NCBI RefSeq assembly: GCF_015210005.1
Contig: NZ_MU158698.1
Location: forward strand, 3,271,273-3,335,272
Source of the DNA: Sphingobacterium hungaricum
GTDB taxonomy: Bacteria > Bacteroidota > Bacteroidia > Sphingobacteriales > Sphingobacteriaceae
DNA length: 64,000 nt
Reading direction: 5' to 3'
Of the stretch, positions 56,583 through 64,000 are shown piece after piece. Every line of letters starts with the position of its first letter. The stretch's first letter is position 1. Under the pieces are notes generated by a model that had not been told where the DNA came from, ran no database searches, and saw only the letters and a list, made by a program, of their open reading frames with translations. The position numbers and the translations under genes are program-made.

Positions 56583-59234
56583 ATGCCCCTTCATTCGAAA
56601 TACATCGTTCTATTTTTTGCGGTTTTCAATCTGACAGGATTTGGAAGAACAACGCCAATTACAGTTTATGATCTGCGCTGTGAAAATTTGATTCAACCGA
56701 TTGCTATTGACAACGACCGCCCTCATTTTAGCTGGAAGATCAAGTATGCTGAAGGCCAAATGAAACAAAGATATTATGAAGTTCAAGTGGCGTCGGATAG
56801 CCTAACCTTAAAAAGAAACCGTCAACCCGATTTATGGAATACGGGTAAAACTAAGTCAGACGAATCGGTAATGATACCGTATTCTGGAAAGCCACTCTCT
56901 TCACGCTCGTTAGCTTATTGGCGGGTGCGGGTATGGAATGAAAAGGGTGAAACTTCCGCTTGGAGTGAAATTCAAAGGTTTGGAGTCGGGATATTAACTA
57001 ATGATACTATTCAGGGAAATTACATCGGATTGCCTGCTGTGCAAAGTCCGTTATTACGTAAATCATTCTCACTAAACAACGTCGGTACGTCGTTTTTGCA
57101 TGTTAATTCGCTCGGTTACTACGAAATATTCATCAATGGAAAAAAGGTAGGTGACGATGTATTGTCTCCAGCCGTTTCTCATCTAGACAAAAGATCGCTT
57201 ATCAATACCTATGATGTTACAGCTTACTTGCGCAAAGGTGAGAACGAAATCGTCTTTTGGCTAGGCACAGGATGGTTTAAAACAACAACAGGATTCGATG
57301 TGCAATTTGATGGAGCGGTAGTAAAGGCACAGCTTGACATTTATAAAAATAAACAGTGGCAAACCGCGTTAACGACAGATTCATCTTGGATGGGTTCCCC
57401 TTCTGGTTATAAGGATACCGGTACATGGCGCGCGTTGCAGTTTGGCGGTGAACGTGTAGATGCAAATTTAAATCCAGCGAACATGTCGAAAACTACGCTT
57501 AATGCTAGAAATTGGGAAAAAGTAACCGTAGTTGATATCCCTAAGCATACGGCATCGCCACAGATGGTTGAAGCAAATAAAATACAAGAGACTTTTATAG
57601 CAACAGATATTAAACAATTAGCCGATAGCACTTGGTTAATTGATATGGGCAAAGCACTCAATGGGTGGTTTGAAATTCGGTTAAACGGGCTGATCAACAG
57701 GCAACAAATTGTGTTTGAATACAGCGATTTTTTGGATAAAGAAGGGAATTTTTTAGATCAAGGGCAACAGGATATTTATATTGCGAAAGGTAACGGATCA
57801 GAAGTGTTTAGAAATAAGTTTAACCATCATGCCTTTCAGTATGTGAAGATATCTAAGCTAAAGCAGATACCTAACAAAGAAGACATTAAAGCGCACTTAA
57901 TCCATACCGATTTCCGATCCACCTCATCTTTTGAATCTTCTGACGCCGACCTGAATGCCATTCATGATATGATTCAGTACACAATGCGTACACTTTCCTT
58001 CAGTGGTTACATGGTGGATTGCCCTCATTTAGAGCGTGCAGGCTATGGTGGCGATGGTAATTCATCCACGAATGCATTTCAAACGATGTTCAATGCCTCT
58101 CCTCTGTATAGCAACTGGGTACAAGCTTGGGCCGACGTCATGCGAGAAGGTGGCAGTTTGCCGCACGTTGCTCCGAACCCCGGTGCGGGAGGTGGAGGTC
58201 CTTATTGGTGCAGCTTTCTGATTTTATCTTCTTGGCGCACTTACGTCAATTATAACGACCCTCGTTTAATTCAAAGGTATTACCCGATGATGAAAGAATG
58301 GCTTTCTTATGTCGAGAGGTATACTGTAGATGGTCTTTTACAACGTTGGCCAGACACTAAATACCGGGATTGGTTTTTGGGCGATTGGCTTGCCCCTCAT
58401 GGAGTAGATTCAGGAAATCAATCCTCAATCGATTTGGTAAATAACGGTGTGATCAGCGAATGTTTTGGAATCATGGAGAAAATCGCAAAACTTCTAAATA
58501 AACCAACAGAAGCAAATCTTTATGCAGAGAAGAAGGCTGTGCTAAATAAACTAATCCATCAATCATTTTTCGATCAAAATGACAATTCTTATGCTACGGG
58601 TTCCCAACTTGATATGGCCTACCCAATGCTCTTAGGCATAACTCCGCCCGATAAATACGAGCAAGTCAAAAACAACTTAGTTAAAATTACGAATCAGCGA
58701 CACAATAACCATATAGCGGTAGGGCTTGTTGGTGTGCCCATATTAACACAGTGGGCAATAGAGAACAATGAAGTCAATTTTATGTATGGCATGCTAAAAA
58801 AACGAGACTATCCAGGTTATCTTTACATGATTGATAATGGCGCATCGACTACTTGGGAATATTGGAGTGGTGAACGTAGCCGTATTCACAACTGTTACAA
58901 CGGAATTGGGACTTGGTTTTATCAAGCTATTGGCGGCATTCGTGTAGACGAACAGAATCCAGGATATAGGCATATTTATATATCGCCGCAAATTCCTAAA
59001 GGCCTTACTTGGGCAAATACGACGATTGACACACCTTATGGTCATGTGAAAGTAAACTGGAAACTTTCTGCAAATAAATTAGTGATAGAAGTTACAATAC
59101 CTGTTGGCAGCAGGAGTACAATCGAAGCACCTGAGAATATGGCTTTAGTAAAAGTGAATCAAAAATCTGTGAACAACGAACGAACGATTGTTATCGAAGA
59201 TGGTGTACATGTACTAGAAATGTCAGCCCAATAA
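56583..59234 (+). CDS. GH78 family alpha-L-rhamnosidase
   Basis: This 883-residue enzyme removes terminal alpha-L-rhamnose. It has a signal peptide (about 1-23), an N-terminal Ig-like domain starting TVYDLRCENLIQPIAIDNDR and HFSWKI, a beta-sandwich with INTYDVTAYLRKGENEIVFWLGTGWF, and the (alpha/alpha)6 catalytic domain. The active-site block reads DCPHLERAGYGGDG, keeping the Asp, Glu and Asp of the family, and the general-base Glu is in ASTTWEYWSGERS. It is transcribed away from the DUF6377 regulator with a -7 box 22 bp upstream. Because rhamnose is not a mannan component, it may serve another glycan or a rhamnosylated decoration. It is intact. Confidence 0.92.
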   Translation: MPLHSKYIVLFFAVFNLTGFGRTTPITVYDLRCENLIQPIAIDNDRPHFSWKIKYAEGQMKQRYYEVQVASDSLTLKRNRQPDLWNTGKTKSDESVMIPYSGKPLSSRSLAYWRVRVWNEKGETSAWSEIQRFGVGILTNDTIQGNYIGLPAVQSPLLRKSFSLNNVGTSFLHVNSLGYYEIFINGKKVGDDVLSPAVSHLDKRSLINTYDVTAYLRKGENEIVFWLGTGWFKTTTGFDVQFDGAVVKAQLDIYKNKQWQTALTTDSSWMGSPSGYKDTGTWRALQFGGERVDANLNPANMSKTTLNARNWEKVTVVDIPKHTASPQMVEANKIQETFIATDIKQLADSTWLIDMGKALNGWFEIRLNGLINRQQIVFEYSDFLDKEGNFLDQGQQDIYIAKGNGSEVFRNKFNHHAFQYVKISKLKQIPNKEDIKAHLIHTDFRSTSSFESSDADLNAIHDMIQYTMRTLSFSGYMVDCPHLERAGYGGDGNSSTNAFQTMFNASPLYSNWVQAWADVMREGGSLPHVAPNPGAGGGGPYWCSFLILSSWRTYVNYNDPRLIQRYYPMMKEWLSYVERYTVDGLLQRWPDTKYRDWFLGDWLAPHGVDSGNQSSIDLVNNGVISECFGIMEKIAKLLNKPTEANLYAEKKAVLNKLIHQSFFDQNDNSYATGSQLDMAYPMLLGITPPDKYEQVKNNLVKITNQRHNNHIAVGLVGVPILTQWAIENNEVNFMYGMLKKRDYPGYLYMIDNGASTTWEYWSGERSRIHNCYNGIGTWFYQAIGGIRVDEQNPGYRHIYISPQIPKGLTWANTTIDTPYGHVKVNWKLSANKLVIEVTIPVGSRSTIEAPENMALVKVNQKSVNNERTIVIEDGVHVLEMSAQ

Positions 59235-59384
59235 CTTAAAACTCGGCTATGTCATAACATCTTCGCGTTTGATTCTATCAAAATTATTCCGAGATTTAAT
59301 GAACGAAGATGACAATGCTTCGGAACATCATTGCAAACTATCCAAAAGAATTGCAAAATGGGATTCCAGTTTGATTGAAATATT

Positions 59385-59951
59385 ATGGGTGTAAATATAG
59401 CTTTTAGAAGATTTATTTTGTTGGCTTCGTTTGTAGCCTTATCAGTATGCACTGCTATGCAATGCAAGAAAGATGATTATATTTATTACGATCTCGAGGG
59501 GCTGGAAGGAAAGAAAATAGAGATCGGTCTAACTCCGGCAAGTTCATCGTACAAAGTAGGCGAATTAATCACGATAGAAGGAAAAATAACGCCACAGGAT
59601 ATCGGTCTTAGCGATTTTCAGAAGCTCGAAGAGCCTACCCTAGCCAGTTTCTATTTCTACGACCAAAATAACATACCTAACATAGATTACGAAGCATTTA
59701 AATTGGTAAGCTCCGAAACAAGATTTAATGACGACAGGACGACTTACAGCATAAAGATTACTTATGAAATTAAGAATAAAGGATTGTATAAGGTAATGAA
59801 TGATCCTTCCTTTTCTAGCCACAATTTATACAGCGTAGTTTATGTAACTGTGCTATCAGGCCAACGTAAACCTAGGGGTTATCGAGGATATCTTCCATTA
59901 GTATTTACCAACAATAACAAAACCTTTATGGAGATAGAGGTTATAGAATAA
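59385..59951 (+). CDS. Small lipoprotein of unknown function
   Basis: This 188-residue protein has a signal with a lipobox-like end at Cys27 (TAMQC) followed by KKDD. The rest is beta-rich, perhaps Ig-like, with PASSSYKVGELITIEGKITP near residue 50 and a C-terminal strand TFMEIEVIE. It starts 150 bp after the GH78 gene, on the same strand. I recognise no family. The next 219 bp show no gene. Confidence 0.65.
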   Translation: MGVNIAFRRFILLASFVALSVCTAMQCKKDDYIYYDLEGLEGKKIEIGLTPASSSYKVGELITIEGKITPQDIGLSDFQKLEEPTLASFYFYDQNNIPNIDYEAFKLVSSETRFNDDRTTYSIKITYEIKNKGLYKVMNDPSFSSHNLYSVVYVTVLSGQRKPRGYRGYLPLVFTNNNKTFMEIEVIE

Positions 59952-60170
59952 CAACATTTATTTTCGGCATGCGCCCAAAAAAGCAATTTAAGATAGTCTG
60001 TGGACTTATATATTCTGTATTTTTTTTCATTCGCCAAGTTCCTACTTCGAACTTATATAAATTGGATTGATTGGATTTTTATATTATATGGATATGGAAG
60101 AATACTACGTAAATAGCGTATTTGGTATTTCAATATTTGCACAACAAGTTACAGCTAAGCAAGTATTCAA

Positions 60171-61318
60171 TTACTCAGTCTTCTTTTCATCTAAATCTAC
60201 AATCTCGTTTAATAGTTTATGTAGATCATTTAGTACAGACCCTCTGTAAATCACATTTCTATTTTTATCAAACAAAATTGTCTTAGGAAAGCTGGTTATA
60301 TTTAAAAATCTCGTTATTCTTGAATTACTGTCAACTACGTGAATCCAATTATTGGACAGCAGAGACGAAGCCTCTTTAAAATCTAAATATTTCCTATCGA
60401 CATTAACTCCTATTATTTGTAGCTTGGATGGATGATAATTTTTACTAATTGAATCAATTATCGGTAATTGCTTCATACACGTGGGACACCAGGTTGCCCA
60501 AAAATCCATTAGGATATAATCGCTATTTATTTCGCCGATTTTAAAATGATTGTTGTTATCGTCCGTAAATAAGTACTTTGAAATATCATTTTCATTATTA
60601 AGAAAACCAAGTTTGATATCTATCTTTTCTAACAAATGAACAGCCTCGATATTTTTTATAAATTTATCGGGAAAAGTCTCAACGAAGAATGAACGCAACA
60701 ACGTCAAGTAATCGAAGTTATCAGAAGTATTGACAGCGTACTCAAGCAAATTCTTAGACATAAAATAGGAAAAATATTCATTGGGATACTTTTTAAAAAC
60801 CACCATTTTAATGGAGTCTATTGATTTAATCAGATTAATTTGGATAGACTTTAATGAGTCAGTAGTTTTTACTTTATCAAGGCTGTTATCTTGGTAAAAT
60901 CGATTTAATTTTATGTTGATTGGCTTGGCCGCTGAAAGAAATTCTTTAAATATTTTATTTTCTATGGTATCGAAGGGATTTACGATATTTCTTTGGTCAA
61001 TTATCTTAAAACCTGCCTTCCCATCAGATACGACTTTTAGGGATCCCGGTTTCCCATTAACTAAATAGCTTATATAATTATCTGGCGGCGATTGTATCGA
61101 TAAAAGACCGTAAGGACCACTTAATGGCAAAACAAAACTTTTCTTATAGAATAAACTATCAGTTAAAAAATGTTGATTGATTCCATCTTGGAAATCAATT
61201 AGGACATTCCCTACCACTGAAGAATCAATTTCGATGGTAAGATTGGTTTTACTTTGTGGATAAGCAACCGTAGTAAAACTTAAATAAAACAGAAACAAGA
61301 TAAAAATTTAAGTGACAT
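60171..61318 (-). pseudogene. TlpA-like thioredoxin-fold protein, signal peptide apparently frameshifted
   Basis: TlpA-type proteins are periplasmic thiol-disulfide oxidoreductases. The C-terminal thioredoxin domain (about 230-375) has ILMDFWATWCPTCMKQLPII with CPTC, and ITSFPKTILFDKNRNVIYRG with the cis-Pro; the N-terminal 220 residues resemble the DUF4369-type domain of Bacteroidota members. The main frame opens without an ATG (a TTG at 61298). An ATG at 61318 reads MSLKF, but is one base out of frame: adding one T to the T5 run (61302-61306) gives a continuous signal peptide, M-S-L-K-F-F-I-L-F-L-F-Y-L-S-F. So either a one-base deletion has damaged export or the run is miscalled. Otherwise the 375-residue body is intact. 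Confidence 0.7.
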
Positions 61319-61734
61319 ATAGTATCTTCTAAATATTATGGTCAACAGTTTCTTAACACGAAATGAATTTTAGTGCCGTTATAAGCCAACAAGCTCGTTG
61401 TCACCCACTTTATATCATATAAAGATATCTATTTTTTTCTAGAGAAAACAACTTAATTTTTACTTAAAGGTTGATAATATCTCTATAATAAAAAATCCTG
61501 CTTTGTAGTCAACCGTATCCTTTCATAAAATTAAAACCTTTCGAATAACGAGGGGAATACATAGCATAAATGTCACCCAGTGTACCACCTCCTATCCAGA
61601 CAAAATTGTTTCAATTCTTGCTTTTTTATATGTTAAATTAATACCAATTTTACAACCGAACATTCGATAAACATAGCAATACATTTTGATGCTAAATATC
61701 TTTTCACTATATTTAGATAATTAACCATAAATTT
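61319..61734. other. Intergenic region, no gene seen
   Basis: AT-rich sequence with no convincing coding frame, RNA gene or repeat. A 12-bp string TCGAATAACGAG is shared with 33838-33849 but is probably chance. Confidence 0.4.
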
Positions 61735-61854
61735 ATGCAAGAAAATAAGTTCGGATTTAAATTAAACAAAAATAGGGTGTTATTTGTCATTGTCGCATTT
61801 GTTATTTTTCTTTTATATGACCGATTTGATTGGTTAATGGGATTTTTTAAATAA
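61735..61854 (+). CDS. Predicted 39-residue single-pass membrane peptide
   Basis: A short frame reads MQENKFGFKLNKNRVLF, then a hydrophobic helix VIVAFVIFLLY and DRFDWLMGFFK. The pattern (charged N-terminus, one transmembrane helix of about 17 residues, amphipathic tail) is typical of real small membrane proteins, and the sequence is not low-complexity. There is no ribosome-binding evidence, as is usual in Bacteroidota. It could also be chance. Confidence 0.45.
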   Translation: MQENKFGFKLNKNRVLFVIVAFVIFLLYDRFDWLMGFFK

Positions 61855-62005
61855 GCTTTTATTTAGGAAACTTCTACAACCATTTGAAGAAACTAAATCT
61901 AGACGGCATAGTATCCAAATGAAGTTGCACAGTATCAATCAAAGCTTAAAAACTAAAAGTCTCTGTTCGAAAAGTTCAAGATTATTCGTGACTTGTTGGG
62001 CATAT

Positions 62006-62400
62006 TTATTTCAATAATCCCATTTTTAAACAAAATAAACAAAGAATCCCACAATAAAATAAATTGATTATTAATGGTAGGTAACATGTATTCTTGGGGT
62101 TGCCGGAAGTCATTCGGAAGTAACAAAAAAGCAAAGAAATCGGAATGCTATATATAGCAAGCCAACGCCCATAATTGGATATTAAGAAAATAGTGGACAA
62201 TAATGTTGTAGCCCAAATGATCGGCATCGCAAATCTACTTATCGCTGTTTTAAAGAAATATAAAACCAATCCTAATCCAAAGCTCCAAACGGTCAACATT
62301 GCAAGTAAGATTGAAGAAGAAATTTTATGATCTGTACTAATCGATAAAGCAGAAAAACCTGCAATTAAAGTCATAAGGACAATAACCGATAAAAAGCCAT
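62006..62400 (-). pseudogene. C-terminal membrane part of a WD40 protein gene split by an IS element
   Basis: Four hydrophobic helices (GFLSVIVLMTLIAGF, SSILLAMLTVWSFGLGLVLYFF, PIIWATTLLSTIFLI, YLPLIINLFYCGILCLFCL) make up about 130 residues ending at 62006. As read now, the frame starts with an ATG at 62425 inside the IS end (MTQFELHS). Removing the IS and one copy of the 8-bp duplication joins it in frame to the WD40 fragment beyond 63754 (LFRLKLYG-FLSVIVLM). It is thus the back half of that gene; whether a product is still made from the IS-borne ATG is unknown. Confidence 0.65.
62393..62400 (+). repeat. Target-site duplication, left copy
   Basis: AAAGCCAT flanks the left end of the IS element and is identical to 63754-63761. 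Eight bases is the usual duplication length for IS256-family elements. Confidence 0.8.
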
Positions 62401-63753
62401 GGGAGTGTAACTCGAACTGTGTCATTGGATAATCAACCTAAACCTAAAAGCCTCTATCAAGCTTGACCCTATCACCAAATTTAATATAAAGCTGGGATAT
62501 CGTCAAGCCCCAGTTGTGCATCGGCATCGTCCATTTTTTGGAGATATCCCTTATTATCAAGAACATCAGCTTCATAAGGGCCTGCTCAGAACTGAATGCA
62601 CCTTTGGTCTTGGTGATTTTCCGGATCTGGCGGTGGATCCCTTCGATCGGATTAGTGGTATAGATGATCTTGCGCACCTGCTCATCGTACTCAAAAAAAG
62701 TGGAGAGGTTGATCCAGTTGTCCAGCCACGATCTTGCACTCAGCGGATACCTCTTGCCCCATTTTTCTTCGAAGGCAAGCAGGTTTTCATAGCCCATCTC
62801 TTGGTTGACAGCTTTATAAACCGGCTTTAGGTCTTCGATAACTGCCTTTTTATCCTTCTCAGTAACATAGCGCAGGCTCGTGCGGATCTGGTGCACGATG
62901 CACAGCTGGATTTTTGTTTTTGGAAAGATAGCCTCGATAGCTTCAGGAAATCCTTTCAATCCATCGATGCAGGCAATCAAGATATCTTCCACGCCGCGCT
63001 GCTTCAGGTCTGTGAGGACCGAAAGCCAGAATTTTGCCCCTTCGTTCTCTGAGCTGTAAAGCCCGATCAGGTCTTTGCGCCCATCCATTCCCACTCCTAA
63101 GATATTATAGATAGCCCTGGATTCGACCGTACCGTTCTGGCGCACTTTATAATGCATACAGTCTAGGAATACGAAGGGATAAACAGCTTCCAAGGGACGG
63201 CTTCGCCATTCGTTGACAGCGGGCATCACACTTTCTGTGATGCGGGAAATCTCTGTGGCAGAAATATCCATAGCGTAGATCTCACGGATAAAATCGCTTA
63301 TGGAACGCGTGCTCATCCCTTTGGCATACATGCTCAGGACATGGCCTTCTAGCTGTTCGGTAATGATGAGCTGGCGCTTGGGGACTGCCTTGGGCTCAAA
63401 TGTCCCAGCTCTATCGCGCCCAGATTCAAGCTCAAATGTGCCTGTGTTCACGCCTCGGACCGTCTTTTTTGTTTTGCCGTTGCGGCGGTTGGAAGTGCCG
63501 GAAGCCCTGTCCTCCTGTAGATGGTTCTCTAGCTCTCCGTTCATCATGGATTCGAGCAGGTGCTTCATCAAGGGGGCTAAGACCCCGTCATTGGGCGATA
63601 AGCTGTTGCCGTTGTAAAGACCTTGCATGGCTTCCCCTTTGAAGCGTTCAAAGTCGAATGGGGTGGTGTCTTTCATGACCATGTCATTTGAATAATTAAA
63701 TATAAAAAAATCTTACTAAATTATTCCGCTGACGCAGTTCACGTTACAGTCTC
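62401..63753 (-). mobile_element. IS256-family insertion sequence (1353 bp)
   Basis: The element holds one transposase gene and is bounded by imperfect inverted repeats: GGGAGTGTAACTCGAACTGT at the left and, read inward on the other strand, GAGACTGTAACGTGAACTGC at the right; 19 of the first 24 bases match. A perfect 8-bp direct repeat, AAAGCCAT, sits on both sides. Length, repeats and duplication fit IS256. Confidence 0.88.
62444..63682 (-). CDS. IS256-family (mutator-type) transposase
   Basis: This 412-residue DDE transposase moves the surrounding IS by copy-and-paste. It has LMKHLLESMMNGELENHL at the N-terminus, the first Asp in PFVFLDCMHYKV, the second in LIACIDGLKGFPEAIEAIFP, and the C-terminal Glu in YTTNPIEGIHRQIRK, which is the hallmark of the family, with VQLCIVHQIRTSL-like sequence between. 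The length is normal and no stop or frameshift is seen, so the element may still be active. Two in-frame ATG codons at 63682 and 63676 are possible starts. Confidence 0.95.
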   Translation of the reverse strand: MVMKDTTPFDFERFKGEAMQGLYNGNSLSPNDGVLAPLMKHLLESMMNGELENHLQEDRASGTSNRRNGKTKKTVRGVNTGTFELESGRDRAGTFEPKAVPKRQLIITEQLEGHVLSMYAKGMSTRSISDFIREIYAMDISATEISRITESVMPAVNEWRSRPLEAVYPFVFLDCMHYKVRQNGTVESRAIYNILGVGMDGRKDLIGLYSSENEGAKFWLSVLTDLKQRGVEDILIACIDGLKGFPEAIEAIFPKTKIQLCIVHQIRTSLRYVTEKDKKAVIEDLKPVYKAVNQEMGYENLLAFEEKWGKRYPLSARSWLDNWINLSTFFEYDEQVRKIIYTTNPIEGIHRQIRKITKTKGAFSSEQALMKLMFLIIRDISKKWTMPMHNWGLTISQLYIKFGDRVKLDRGF

Positions 63754-64000
63754 AAAGCCATATAATTTTAGCCGGAATAATCCATCACCCACAATCTTTT
63801 CCAATTCGCCGGTATTCCAATTCCAAAACTTTAAAGACCCGTTCGCAGAAGCACTTATAAGCTGGTTTTTGTTATTAAAAGATAAATCGTCAACAGAACT
63901 TAAATTGTTTCCAAGCATCGAGGTGACTAGTTCTCCTTTCTGCCAATCCCATATTTCAATTTCGCCACCAAGTATCCCAGCGGCTAAATACTGTCCATCT
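63739..64000 (-). pseudogene. WD40-repeat protein fragment, 5' part outside the window, interrupted by the IS
   Basis: At least two WD40 repeats are visible: GQYLAAGILGGEIEIWDWQK and NQLISASANGSLKFWNWNTG, each ending in the W-D/N-W turn. The frame then runs through DGLFRLKLYGF into the IS end and stops at a TGA at 63739-63741. Before insertion it would have continued into the four-helix segment at 62006-62392. The N-terminus lies beyond the window. WD40 propellers are protein-binding platforms; the role here is unknown. Confidence 0.75.
63754..63761 (+). repeat. Target-site duplication, right copy
   Basis: AAAGCCAT, identical to 62393-62400, at the right edge of the IS. Confidence 0.8.

Noticed and set aside
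62421..63700. Direct GTCATT-TAAT similarity near both ends of the IS taken as terminal repeats
   Set aside because: Same orientation and internal; the true ends are the inverted repeats bounded by AAAGCCAT.
1..64000. CRISPR array or rRNA operon
   Set aside because: No regularly spaced short repeats and no rRNA-like sequence were seen on either strand.

Overview
The window reads as chromosomal DNA of a Bacteroidota bacterium, most likely Sphingobacteriaceae and plausibly Sphingobacterium. The evidence is two SusC and two SusD proteins with DUF5004/DUF4961 lipoproteins, a DUF6377 regulator, RteC and DUF3945 proteins of the Bacteroidetes conjugative-element type, and -7 boxes of the TAnnTTTG form. 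It splits into a core left end, a long decaying accessory island, a glycan-utilisation locus and a transposon-interrupted right end.

1-7000: a partial M16 peptidase, a XerD-type recombinase, a three-gene metal (probably zinc) uptake operon (His-rich protein, ZnuD-like TonB receptor, His-rich lipoprotein) and tRNA-Arg(CCG).

7000 to about 31280: accessory island beside the tRNA. A 17-bp copy of the tRNA 3' end recurs 125 bp downstream at the end of a serine integrase gene broken by two in-frame stops. Next come a small companion ORF, RteC, an HTH regulator, an AvrD-like hot-dog enzyme overlapping a P-loop ATPase/kinase, an AraC regulator, an excisionase-like protein, a DUF3945 gene broken by one TAA, and topoisomerase III. 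After a VOC protein lie AbiEi/AbiEii remnants, an FG-GAP propeller protein, and an unrecognised five-gene envelope cluster opposite a TPR-LuxR-type regulator. A defence operon follows: RloA ATPase, RloB Toprim-like protein (AbiL/PARIS-like), patatin phospholipase and CD-NTase (CBASS). Its patatin is frameshifted and its CD-NTase truncated. Two near-palindromic operators precede it. Beyond them are REP-like repeats and a chimera of an efflux-adaptor tail joined to the head of a sugar isomerase, which probably marks an island edge.

31400-56250: a PhyH dioxygenase, an AraC regulator, then a minus-strand polysaccharide utilisation locus: SGNH hydrolase, two GH92 mannosidases, SusD, DUF5004, DUF4961, SusC, SusD, SusC, a Bacteroidota-type Lgt, and a ricin/propeller lipoprotein, with a DUF6377 regulator upstream. 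One GH92 has Gln where the catalytic acid Glu is expected, as in mannose-1-phosphate-cleaving GH92 enzymes, so phosphomannan or a capped mannan is a plausible substrate.

56580-64000: a GH78 rhamnosidase, a small lipoprotein, a TlpA-like thioredoxin whose signal peptide appears frameshifted, a 39-residue membrane peptide, and an IS256-family element (62401-63753) with a perfect 8-bp target duplication that splits a gene encoding WD40 repeats and a membrane domain.

No CRISPR array or rRNA was seen. All calls come from reading the sequence; no database search was run.
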